From Clarkia xantiana subsp. parviflora (lineage: Eukaryota > Streptophyta > Magnoliopsida > Myrtales > Onagraceae), in the NCBI GenBank assembly GCA_036873135.1, contig JAPTYO010000001.1, positions 45,780,774 through 45,844,773 of the forward strand: a stretch of 64,000 nt of DNA, read 5' to 3'. Below, in pieces: positions 54,718 through 64,000 of this stretch (position 1 is its first letter; each line of letters opens with the position of its first letter). Under the pieces are notes generated by a model. It was given only the letters and a program-made list of their open reading frames with translations, did no database searches and had not been told where the DNA came from. The translations under genes and the position numbers were made by a program.

Positions 54718-57269
54718 TAAGTGCAGCTAAAAACTTCAAGTAATTCTGTAAAAAACCATAACTCATATATATAAATATATATTTATATATAATTATTATT
54801 ATTACAAATTATTGTTCTATTGTGTTTTCACTAAGAAAAAACTTTGGTGTTAACAAAACTTTTTATGCAAATGGCGATGTGAGATTTATTAATATGAGGA
54901 TACCGTATAATATAATTGATATTGATTTTCAATCGAATTAATTACATGAGATTTAGTATATATATAATTTAATTCAATGAGATATTATAAGAGATAGATA
55001 GATATAAGTAATAATATAATTGATATTTAAAAAAAAAAATTCCAAATTGCCCGTATAGCATAAACAATAATGAATGTACCACCTTTCGAGCAAATTTTTA
55101 TAACTGCAATGCTCCATTACACGACTTCCAAGTTCCAATCGTGGTTTGACACTAATAAAACACGACATCCAGTCAGAGCACGCATGTTCAAATCTCCGCA
55201 GCGCCACATTTAAACCCCTTATTAAAAAGTTTCACACGATGGGCTTTCAAAATGATTCTGCTCACACGTGAGGAGGAATGTTAAAGTATAAAAGTTAAAT
55301 CATGCCTTCACCTATTACCTTAAGATTTTAGAACAACTGTTTAAGTGGTTAGTCTAAACTTTCTCATTATCTAAAAGTTTGTTTTTCATCGGTGAACACT
55401 ATTTACCGACGAAATTGGGTCAATGATTTACACAATTTATTGACTATATAAGTTCATTTGTAAACAACATAACCAACCAAATACAGTTTCATTAGTAAGA
55501 CACATTTACCGACCTAATATAATTTCATTAGTAAGATACATTTACAGATGAATTTGTTGATAGTAAGAGTATCATATTTTACTATTCTAACAAAAGTGAG
55601 TATGTAAAAATAATTTATGATTTACGAATAAATTTTACTTAAATATATATCTTCATACATGTTTATATATGATGATTACGATTTATTTTATTTTAATATA
55701 ATATCCATCATATTGATTTTGCACTAGATGTTGAGCGTTTAGCTGACGAGGAAGTGAGCACATGCACTCATACCATGGACGAATCTACGTATATAATTAC
55801 GGGGTCACAGAACACCGCTTAACTTGACCGAGTTAGAGTAAAAAATAAGTAATTACCGATAGGGACCCCGTATAAAAATTGGAAATGACCCTATAAAAAA
55901 TTCAAAGGAATCAAATAACATGTATTGTTTAGTAGTCTAGTGGTTCAATTCACATCATCCACACTTACTTTTTCCTATATTATTATTGACAAATTTTTTT
56001 TTTTACAATTTTGTAAGTATGGTTTTATAAAACATCATAAATATTTATTTATCTCATTCTAAGTTTTACTTATATTATTATCATAATTACAATCTAGTCT
56101 TATCTATTTTTGCTAGATAAGGAACATGTTCCGCCTTGAATTGGTTGTTTTTCTCGTTGAACTTGCAATAATAATTGAATTCCTTTTGGAAAAAAAACTA
56201 GATTAATAAATATTATTATTTTATTATTTAATATATTTTACTGTATTGATTTTTTATTTATTTGATTGATCATTAACAACTGTAATTTTTAGTATGTTAT
56301 TTATATTTATATTAAATATTATTAATATTTAAAGTTTATTTTTATAATTGAGCTTTATCAAATTTTTATATGAAATTTTATTAGTTCAACTCGAAATTAT
56401 GTTATTGATCCGGTCGATTTTTTTTAGTTATGTGCACCCACTGACCCCTGGGTCCTGGATTCGTCAGTCTCATACACAGGTGGGGAGCACTTGCAACGTC
56501 TCGGATCATTACAATCGTACTTCGTCTTACATGGAAGGGGTATATTTATTGCTACCCTGGCTGCTTCTACTTTCATTACTTCCACTTGAGAAGCTGTAAA
56601 AATATAGATTTTTTTTTAAAAATTCTTTTAGTTAATGATGTAACTAAAAATCATCATCATCAATATATAGATATGTGCTACCTGCTACTAGAAGAAAAAG
56701 AACAACAACAACAGTCATTTTTGTAGAAAACATCTTCAACAAAAAAAAAGATTTTGATGCACAATATGTTTGAATATATTATAATTTACGCTAACAATGA
56801 ATTACTTATATGTATATATACACTTATAGTTTTTTTTATAAAAGGTAACAAATCAATCAATTACTTATACTTCAATTTTATTCTATATTTATAAATATAG
56901 ATGTCCATTTTCAGTGATTATTATACTTGATATATTTAAAAGTAAAAAGATTTAATTACCAAATTCATGATTATCAGGGATTATGATTTCTTGAAAATAA
57001 TCATATTAATACAAAATATTTGGAAATATCAATGATCTCAACCCCCAATGATTTCTTTTAAATAAGGATGGATACATATTTTGGTTTTTACGTTTTTCAC
57101 TAGGATTGTTTAGTTTAAACTTGTGCATTTTAGTTACTTATATTTGTTAATGTGATTGGTTACTTTTAATAAAATGTCCAAAATACCGTTTAAATATTTA
57201 TTTTTCTTCATCGAGTATTCATAGTGTTCATCAAAATCTTCAAAATTTTCATTAAAAGCTTCATTTAAA
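54718..57269 (+). repeat. Spacer I3 of the R-I array
   Basis: Nearly identical to I1 and I2. The few differences seen include ATCATAAAT against ATCATTAAT near 56035, and AGAAGAAAAAG against AGAGAAAAAG near 56690. Confidence 0.85.
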
Positions 57270-58231
57270 AAAAAAGGGAACGCGGGTTCGAATTGAAACC
57301 TATAGAGCTACAAGGGTTCAATTCTAACCCTACAGCGGGTGTTCGGGTCCAATTTCTAACCCAGCAGCAGTTGTTAGAGTTCGAATTGAACCCTAGAGAT
57401 CTATAAGGGTTCGATTTCGAGCTAGCAACAGATGTTGGGTTCGAAATCAAACCCTTGATGATCTGCTTGTTCTAATAATATAGGGTTAAAATCACGCGTT
57501 GATAAATTGAAACCTATAGAGCTACAAGGGTTCAATTCTAAACCTACAGCAAGTGTTCGGGTTCAATTTCTAACCCTGCAGCAGTTATTAGAGTTCGAAC
57601 TGAACCCTAGAGATCCATTAGGGTTCGATTTCGAGCTAGCAACAGATGTTAGGTTCGAAATCAAACCCTTGATGATCTGCTTGTTCTATTAATATAGGGT
57701 TAAAATCACGCGTTGATAAATTGATATCCAATATAATTTTTGTGACTTTTAAGTACTTGAGAAGTCCAAATTGTTGCACTAATCAGAACTAGGTCGCAAT
57801 TGACCTAGCCCGGGTCGAGACCAGTGCTAGGCCTGGCCATGGTTGGGGTCGCCCAGGTAAGATGAACCTAACCATGGCCAGACCTAGCCATGTGCTCGAC
57901 CCGGGCTAGGTCAATTGAGACTTATGTCAAATTGGACCCTAATCGAACCTAGATCTCAATTAAAATAGCCCGGGTCGAGCCCCTGACTAGTTATGGCCAT
58001 GGTTAGGTTCGCCTGACCTAGGCGACCCCAATATGGTCGGGCCTAGACCTGGGTTCGAACCGGGCTAGGTCAATGGGACCTAGTTCTGTTTAGTTCAACG
58101 GTTTGGACTTCACATGTACCTAAAAGTCACAAAAATTATCTCGAGTATCAATATGTCAACGCGTGTTATCTCAGGTACATGTTTGATTTTAAACCCTAAA
58201 ATATGTCATTAATAGGTTTTTGGTATAACTT
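57270..58231 (+). repeat. Repeat R4, right end of the array (962 bp)
   Basis: Has two 214-bp blocks like R2 and R3. Its right half differs from R1-R3 at several positions (CCCAGGTAAGATGAAC, CTCAATTAAAATAGCCCGGG, TTCAACGGTTTGG). After GGTATAACTT the flanking sequence becomes unique, so this is the array border. Confidence 0.85.
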
Positions 58232-58354
58232 GTTTGAAATATATCTATTTTGTTGTATACTTTTAGTGCAATAATACGTTTGAGACTTATACAGTTTTAA
58301 GGGATAAACTAACCCCAAAAATTATCTTACTCGTGATATTATTGATATTGGGAT

Positions 58355-58822
58355 TAGGGGTGGCAATGGGTCACGGGTACCCGCCGACCCGTGGGGCCCC
58401 GCCCCGTGGGACCCCGCCCCGTTTTTGCCCTGCATACCCGTGACCCGTGGGGCGGGTACGGTCTTGGGGTCAACCCGCCCCGTCCCCGCTCCGCACATGT
58501 ATCCTTTGTATATATATTATATGTATATTATATAAAACTATATGTATAATATGCTACATTGTCAAAATTATAAGAATTCTCATGAGTTTGGTGACTTGTT
58601 GGTTTTAAATTTGTAATTTATGATTCGAATTTTGAGCTAAAATTGAATATGTAAATATATAGTTAGGGTTTAGAATTGTTGCTAATAGATTATGTGCTTC
58701 TAATAAGCGACCCCCGGGTCGACCTGCCCCGCGAGATGTATGTGGCAGGTACATGCCGACCATCTCGATTCGCGGGGCGTTACGGCGCAATCAATACCTG
58801 CCCCGACCCGTTGACACCCCTA
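58355..58822. mobile_element. hAT-type MITE (468 bp) with 8-bp target duplication
   Basis: The left end TAGGGGTGGCAATGGGTC and right end (reverse complement TAGGGGTGTCAACGGGTC) match except at two positions. A perfect 8-bp direct repeat ATTGGGAT flanks it (58347-58354 and 58823-58830). Both ends are rich in GGGGC/CCCGCC, and the centre is AT-rich. No transposase. Confidence 0.92.
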
Positions 58823-58954
58823 ATTGGGATTGTGGATCTTCAAAGAAGAAAGATAGGTTTTTGTGCTTGTTTGAATAGATTTTAGAGTTATGGGAGGGGT
58901 TGTGGAATTCAACTGAAAAGTATAAATTTCAATGATTTTGTTGATATGTGTGTT

Positions 58955-60359
58955 TTATGGATCAGACCTACGAAGCACACACTCACCCTAAAGAGGCCCA
59001 CGATGATTCAAGCAAAAACCTTAAACAATGCATATGCCTTAGCGAAATTGCATGAATCGACGTTGCAGCTTCGTGATTGTCCACCTCTCAATCCACCGAC
59101 GGTCCCTTTACCGGCAAAACCTCATCCACCACCACCACCACCACCACCACCAGTATTGAGGAGTGCTGAATCAAGGAATAACAGATTCCTCACCAACAAA
59201 GAAATCGAGGAGAAGCGAATCAAGGGTTTATGCTTTGGATACAATGAGAAATTTGTCTCAGGACATAGACGCAAGAAACACCATCTCTACATGATGGAGG
59301 TTACATGATGGAGGTTGATGTTGACACTCCTGAGTACAATGTTACACATATGTTAACACAATATAATTGAATGTTAACACACCAGAAACACCAGAGAATC
59401 ACTTCAAGAAACACCACCGCCTCTACATGATGGGAATTAGTGTTGACAATTCTGAGGAGAATGTTAACACAACTGTTAACACTGCAGATTTGGATGCTAG
59501 CACAGCAGAACTGGTTCATCTAAGGGCCTAAGGCAACTTGAAGCCGAGGAAAACCCTCAAATATCCATCCATGCTATCATAGGGTCTTGGGGTGGTACAA
59601 CGATCAAGGTAGCTGGATTTGTGGGTAATAAAATCTTAACACATTCTCATAGATTCAAGTAGCACGCATAATTTTCTGGATTCAAATTTGGCTACACGCT
59701 TGGGTTGCAATTGTGTTCGTTTGCCTTGCTTTAAAGTCATTGTTGCCAATGGTCATGAGATGCCTTGTCAATCTGCTTGCAAAGGGTTTGAATGGAGCCT
59801 TAATGGTCGAATATACTATGCTGATGTGTTATTGTTGCCATTGGACAACCATGATTTGATTCTTGGAGCTCAATGGTTATCCAAGTTTGATGATGTTATT
59901 ATGAACTTCAAGAAGCTATATCTGAAATTTTTTTATGGGAATGAGATGTGTAAGATACAAGGCCAGCTTAATGCTCGAGGGAAGTTAACAAGCTCAGATA
60001 AGATGACTAAACTGCTGGAAGAGGGGAAGCAAGTAGCTGCAATTCATCTTTGCAGCCTCTCATTAGCCTCTGCTTCAGTCGACCCCATCATTCGAGTTAA
60101 AAATGCTGTAAATAAAGAGATATATGGTCTCATAAGGGAGTGTTATGACGTCTTCCAGCCACCATATCGATCAATGGACCACGCCATCCCTCTCAAGACA
60201 GGTACAACTCCAATTGCAGTAAGGCCACATGAGAATTTGCCAGCAACTTCAAACTCTGGTTTCTTTATTAACCTTGAGGACAAGGTTTTTCGGGGAGGGG
60301 GCCATGTTATGGATCAGACCTACGAAACTCACACTCACCCTAAAGAGGCCCACGATGAT
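58955..60359 (+). pseudogene. Rearranged Ty3/Gypsy remnant: gag tail, protease, start of RT, end of pol
   Basis: Two frames belong to one decayed element. 58946-59308 holds a late gag segment (KTLNNAYALAKLHES, a proline run, then a zinc-knuckle-like CFGYNEKFVSGHRRKKH that has lost two ligand positions). 59688-60398 holds an aspartic protease-like domain (LLLPLDNHDLILGAQWLS) followed by the region before RT (PPYRSMDHAIPLKTGTTPIAVRP). It then jumps directly to a pol C-terminus-like end (LEDKVFRGGGHVMDQTYE), so RT and integrase are missing. A 53-bp direct repeat lies at 58955-59007 and 60307-60359. Confidence 0.75.
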
Positions 60360-60398
60360 CAGATAACGAAGCCTAACCCAATTGCTGCAGCTTTATAG

Positions 60399-60561
60399 TT
60401 GTCTTCTCTTGCAAGAATAAGTTGTTAGCATAGTGATAAACATCAGGATTATATATACCTGCGTTAATCATTGTAATGGTATCTTTTGAGCAATCTGAAT
60501 AACAAACTATCTGAATTCCTTCGTCTCTTTCCCTTATCCTTTTTATTCTGGTATCAGTGTG
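60399..60561 (+). other. Possible LTR remnant followed by a PBS-like motif
   Basis: After the pol-end fragment comes non-coding sequence, then TGGTATCAGTGTG at 60549-60561, which resembles a degenerate Met-tRNA PBS (TGGTATCAGAGC). The order pol end, LTR, PBS would fit a shared or permuted LTR. No boundaries can be fixed. Confidence 0.35.
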
Positions 60562-63500
60562 CGGATGGTATTTTTATACGTTACTTGGTTTATGCATTTG
60601 TAATCTGAGTGTAAACGAGGAAGTAGGTAGGTTTAGATTTAGAAGGATAAGCATAGAGATCGGAAGTAGCTAGGAGCTGAAGCCTACTGATGATTAAGAG
60701 CATAAAATGAAATCTATCTTAGAATGGCCTCAAGAGTAAGTAATTAAGCGGGTTTAAAGTTTCATATAAGCATTTGGGTGTTGGGCTTTTTGAGTCTTGA
60801 ATGACTTGATATTGAGTTTATGTATTTGACCAGATACCGCCTTCTTGTGCATTTCAATAAAAATATTCACGTTAAGTTTTTTTTTTTTTTTGCCGGGATA
60901 TTATTCATGTTAACGTTAAGTTGATGTGATTACATTTGCTAATGAGCATCTCTAATATCGGTTTGCCTACAATCATGTAAAAGCATCGGTGCTTTCAGAG
61001 TTGGGGCCCACGACAAAGGAGAGAGACAGAGATAACATCTAAATTTTCGGAGGGACATACTTGCAAATAAATAGTTTTAGTTGATTTCAGATTTTAATTA
61101 TCGGATAAACATTAATCGGATAAAAATCCGGTACAATCCGGAAAGTTACGGTGCTATCTTATGTTTAAACAGAAGTTAGCTGTGTTACATCAAGATGGGG
61201 ATTAGAAGACTACTCGTCGTCCATGGAGATGGAACTTCGGTGTCCAAGGAATCCCAATAGGCAGCAGCGAAGGTGGCTCTAACAACGATGGTGGCTTCAG
61301 TAGCGATAGTGGCTCCAGACGTGGCTCCAGTAGCGGTGATGGCTCCAGGTGTGTAACCTTCTATCTTTCACCGCTCTTTATCTCCAATTAAATAGTTACT
61401 TATTCTAGAATTTTAGCTTATGGGTACTCAATTTCTGGATTCTGGAGCTGGAAACAGTTTAAAAAGTTAATGTCTTGGGAGTGTATTTGCATGTATATGT
61501 ATTCCTACCTCTTCGGAATGAATGGGAAATCATGTGTTTCGTCCTAATCAACTTTTAGAGGGTTAACGTTCGATGATTCTGATTAAGGGTCTCATAAAAC
61601 TGGTAGCACTTCTTCCTCCGAGAACTGCTATTGGGAGATTATGTTATGAGTCGGGTCATAACATAATCTCCCAATTGAAACTTGGACATTAGGAACTTGG
61701 ACTCTAGAAGAATGAGACAAGGGATTAAGAAGTGGTTTGTGGAGATGTACTTTGACTATATTGAATCAATACGGCCTTCTTATTGTAGATTTATTAGGGC
61801 CCTCAAGAGAGCACATTTCATCTAAGTAAGTATCTGCAATTTTGTTGAGACTTTGAAGGCCATACAGACAAACATACGGAGGGAGGAATTTGTTTTGTAC
61901 TATTTTTTTCCCCTTTCTGTTGATGATGATGCATAGCAAAGAAGAAAATGGTGCAAATGAAGCAGAAGAAAATGCAGCTTTCAGATATTATCGGTTTTAT
62001 TTATGGATTGTCATTATCTTATATTCGTTCGATGTAGAAACTCTAGCATGATTTTATTTTTCATGTAACATTATTGGAATTTGTATGGTTGTAACTTTTG
62101 TTAGTAGTTGAGAAAATTAGAGAAGTTTCAGCTGATGCTTTCCTTGGTGAGAATGTCGATGGCCGTGGTTGACACTGGCACTAAAAAATGGGAGACGAAT
62201 ATAATTGTGTATAAGATAATAATGCATTTCTTGATACTCCACTCCCCCGTATCAAATAGTATATATTTATTGTACACAAGTAATAGGAACCTCTCTACAA
62301 CAAATTCACTAATACAAACTGAACCATACACACTAAAAGAAAACCTTCTCTCATTTCTTTACAAGGTACTATCCAAAACCCAATAGATAATTAGTCGTTC
62401 GAAAACCCAAGAAAGATTCTATGGGAAAAAAAGAAGTAAGTTCTGAGTTACATTTACGTCTAACAACGATGACATGGGTTACGTACAACAACATTACTTG
62501 TATAACTCTGTTGAAAGATCGCATTTGGGAGAGAATCTTTCAGATGTATGAAGGGGAAAGAGAAAAGCATCGATCTTTAAAACTAGCTGGCAATGTCTCT
62601 TCTGTAAAGTATTCGCTCCTTAGAGTTTCCACATAGCAGAACCTCACCTTCCAACACAAAACATTTAATAACAACCTTTTACATGTCAAACTCAATAAAT
62701 TTATAGCAACAACCAACATCCACCCCATATACTAGTTTCAATCACTTAACCATCTGTTAGAATAAGGCACTTCTGGAGCAAGAATTTATTTTCCCTTGCT
62801 AAATGTTTCATGATTTTACCATAAAAGGATGAGTTTTTATAAATCCGTGGTTCAGATACGTACCAGATATGCATATAAATTTAACAAGAGCTTGGCAAGT
62901 TGCCAAATTGGCTTGAACATGAAGTCAACTGTGCAAGCAGGGAAGGAACACGAACATCGGCGAAATGCGACTGGAACAAGGCGGAGGAAGCTGACCAGCA
63001 GAGGAAGGCGACCACCGTAGAAAGACGAGCAGGACTTTACACTGTGGGCAGAGCTATTTAGGGTTCAAAGTACACCTGCGATAAACAAAAAAAACAAAAC
63101 AAAACAAAACGAAGACTACAGTTTTTTTTTTTTTTAATGAGAAAGACTACTGTGCTTCCTTGCGTTACAAATACTTAACGGTATGAATGCCTTCAGTTAA
63201 AGTATAGTATCGGATTGTCTCATGCGGATAACCATTTTTTATTTCTACCGAAGCGATTTTAGTTATTTAACTTTTTTTGTTTTACAAAAGTATGGCTACT
63301 TTCATATGATGGTAGCAAAGTCCCTCTAATATTGATTTTAAATTTCAAAATTATCATTTTTGTCATGTCACATATTATTATTTAATTTAATCAAAGCAGA
63401 ATTATATTTCTTTATTTAGATAGATTGGTGATACGATAATAATCATCTTTTATTATGTTCACACATTAAAATAATTTTTACGAAGAAAAACTTTTGAATA

Positions 63501-63761
63501 GTACATTTTAAATAAAAATACAATCTATTTAGTATAATATTCCATCGTTGGATGGATTAATTTTACAATAGACGTTGAGGCTCAGTTGAGAAGATGTGCA
63601 TTTACACTCAAATACATAGGTGGGATCAACACAATCGTACTTCGTCTTACTAGGATTAGTTATAATAGGAAGAGTTATAATTCATGCTTCTCTTGGTGCT
63701 TCTACTTTTATTAATTCAATTTAAGGACCTCTAAGAATATAGAATTTATGAAATGTTTTAA
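60562..63761. other. Intergenic, no supportable gene
   Basis: Short frames lack recognisable domains. Around 61260-61350 there are imperfect repeats of GTGGCTCCAGTAGCG type. A T run lies at 60880-60893 and another at 63121-63135. A poorly conserved fragment at about 63560-63735 shares ACAATCGTACTTCGTCTTAC and a GCTTCTACTTT block with spacer I of the R-I array (38600-38670). I see no tRNA or other RNA gene. Confidence 0.4.
61631..61676. repeat. Perfect 20-bp inverted repeat with 6-nt loop
   Basis: ATTGGGAGATTATGTTATGA (61631-61650), spacer GTCGGG, then its exact reverse complement (61657-61676). No T run follows and no gene is adjacent. Confidence 0.9.
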
Positions 63762-64000
63762 CGGCATGTTTGGTTCAAGGATTTGGAATAGGAATTGAGA
63801 ATGGGTAATCCTATGATGTTGTTTGGTTCTTAAATTATGTGGAATAAGCATTCATAATTCTCAATTTTGAGGGAATACTTAATCCTAGCCTAACCCCTAG
63901 GATTAAGTATTCCAAGTTTCCTATAATTAAAATAAATAAGTAAAAATACTATTTTAGCCATAATTTATTTATATAACCCTAATTTATTTATTTACAGCAT
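63762..64000. mobile_element. Left part of a Tourist/PIF-Harbinger-like MITE (runs off the window)
   Basis: Begins GGCATGTTTGGTTCAAGGAT after a TTAAC, matching the GGCATGTTTGGTT-type ends of plant Tourist MITEs. It contains an inner perfect 16-bp palindrome arm pair, GGAATACTTAATCCTA at 63873-63888 inverted at 63899-63914. The other end lies beyond 64000, so the call rests on one end. Confidence 0.6.

Noticed and set aside
36051..58231. R repeats as LTRs of one tandemly recombined retrotransposon
   Set aside because: The recombination pattern fits, but R lacks TG...CA ends. No PBS follows R, no purine tract precedes it, and no target duplication flanks the array. I leave the class open.
61177..61990. 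Spliced gene starting ATGGGGATTAG with a possible last exon at about 61937
   Set aside because: No consistent frame could be joined and no domain is visible; several in-frame stops.
62108..62728. Short frames on both strands at 62.1-62.7 kb
   Set aside because: No recognisable domain, no splice pattern, and AT-rich composition like the flanks.

Overview
This window reads as nuclear DNA of a eudicot plant. Three things point there: spliced genes with GT-AG introns of plant size, plant-specific gene families (SIAMESE-RELATED, GeBP/DUF573, STOP1-type zinc finger, TDBD-PHD-GNAT), and plant transposon lineages (Tat-type Ty3/Gypsy with an antisense gene, plant L1 LINE, hAT and MULE-type MITEs). 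The species cannot be named from the sequence. About two thirds of the window is mobile or repeated DNA, with a small gene island at about 23.4-34.9 kb.

Layout. 0.9-1.3 kb: a single-exon SIAMESE-RELATED-like cell-cycle inhibitor. 1.3-5.9 kb: AT-rich intergenic DNA with microsatellites, a duplicated 270-bp repeat, and one arm of a 0.6-kb inverted dispersed repeat whose partner abuts the 23.4-kb gene. 5.94-12.71 kb: a non-autonomous hAT element with a perfect 8-bp target duplication, split by a nearly 5.9-kb non-coding LTR retrotransposon (a LARD). 13.02-19.15 kb: an L1-type LINE on the minus strand with a perfect 12-bp target duplication, inactivated by premature stops and a 1-bp frameshift. 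19.3-20.2 kb: two MITEs, the first with a 9-bp target duplication.

Gene island. 23.4-28.6 kb (+): an 18-exon IDM1-like PHD-finger/acetyltransferase gene. 29.7-29.0 kb (-): a GeBP/DUF573 gene that converges with it. 29.9-31.2 kb (+): a small conserved membrane protein of 71 residues that shares a short bidirectional promoter rich in TGGGCY (site II) motifs with the GeBP gene. 34.9-32.3 kb (-): a two-exon STOP1/STOP2-like C2H2 zinc-finger gene whose intron holds a MITE with its target duplication. Further MITE and SINE-like sequences sit in introns and spacers.

36.05-58.23 kb: four copies of a 0.75-0.96-kb repeat R alternating with three almost identical 2.55-kb spacers I (R1-I-R2-I-R3-I-R4). 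R2 and R3 are hybrids, with the left part like R4 and the right part like R1. This is the signature of unequal crossing-over between the flanking repeats. R3 is split by a young 10.9-kb Tat-lineage Gypsy element (43677-54568, minus orientation, 5-bp target duplication GTTCT). That element has an intact protease-RT-RNaseH-RNaseH-integrase frame but no gag. It also carries an intact, spliced antisense gene and LTRs that differ mainly in the copy number of a palindromic repeat.

58.3-64 kb: a hAT-type MITE with a perfect 8-bp target duplication, a rearranged Gypsy remnant, poorly interpretable intergenic DNA with a perfect 20-bp hairpin, and the left half of a Tourist-like MITE running off the window end.
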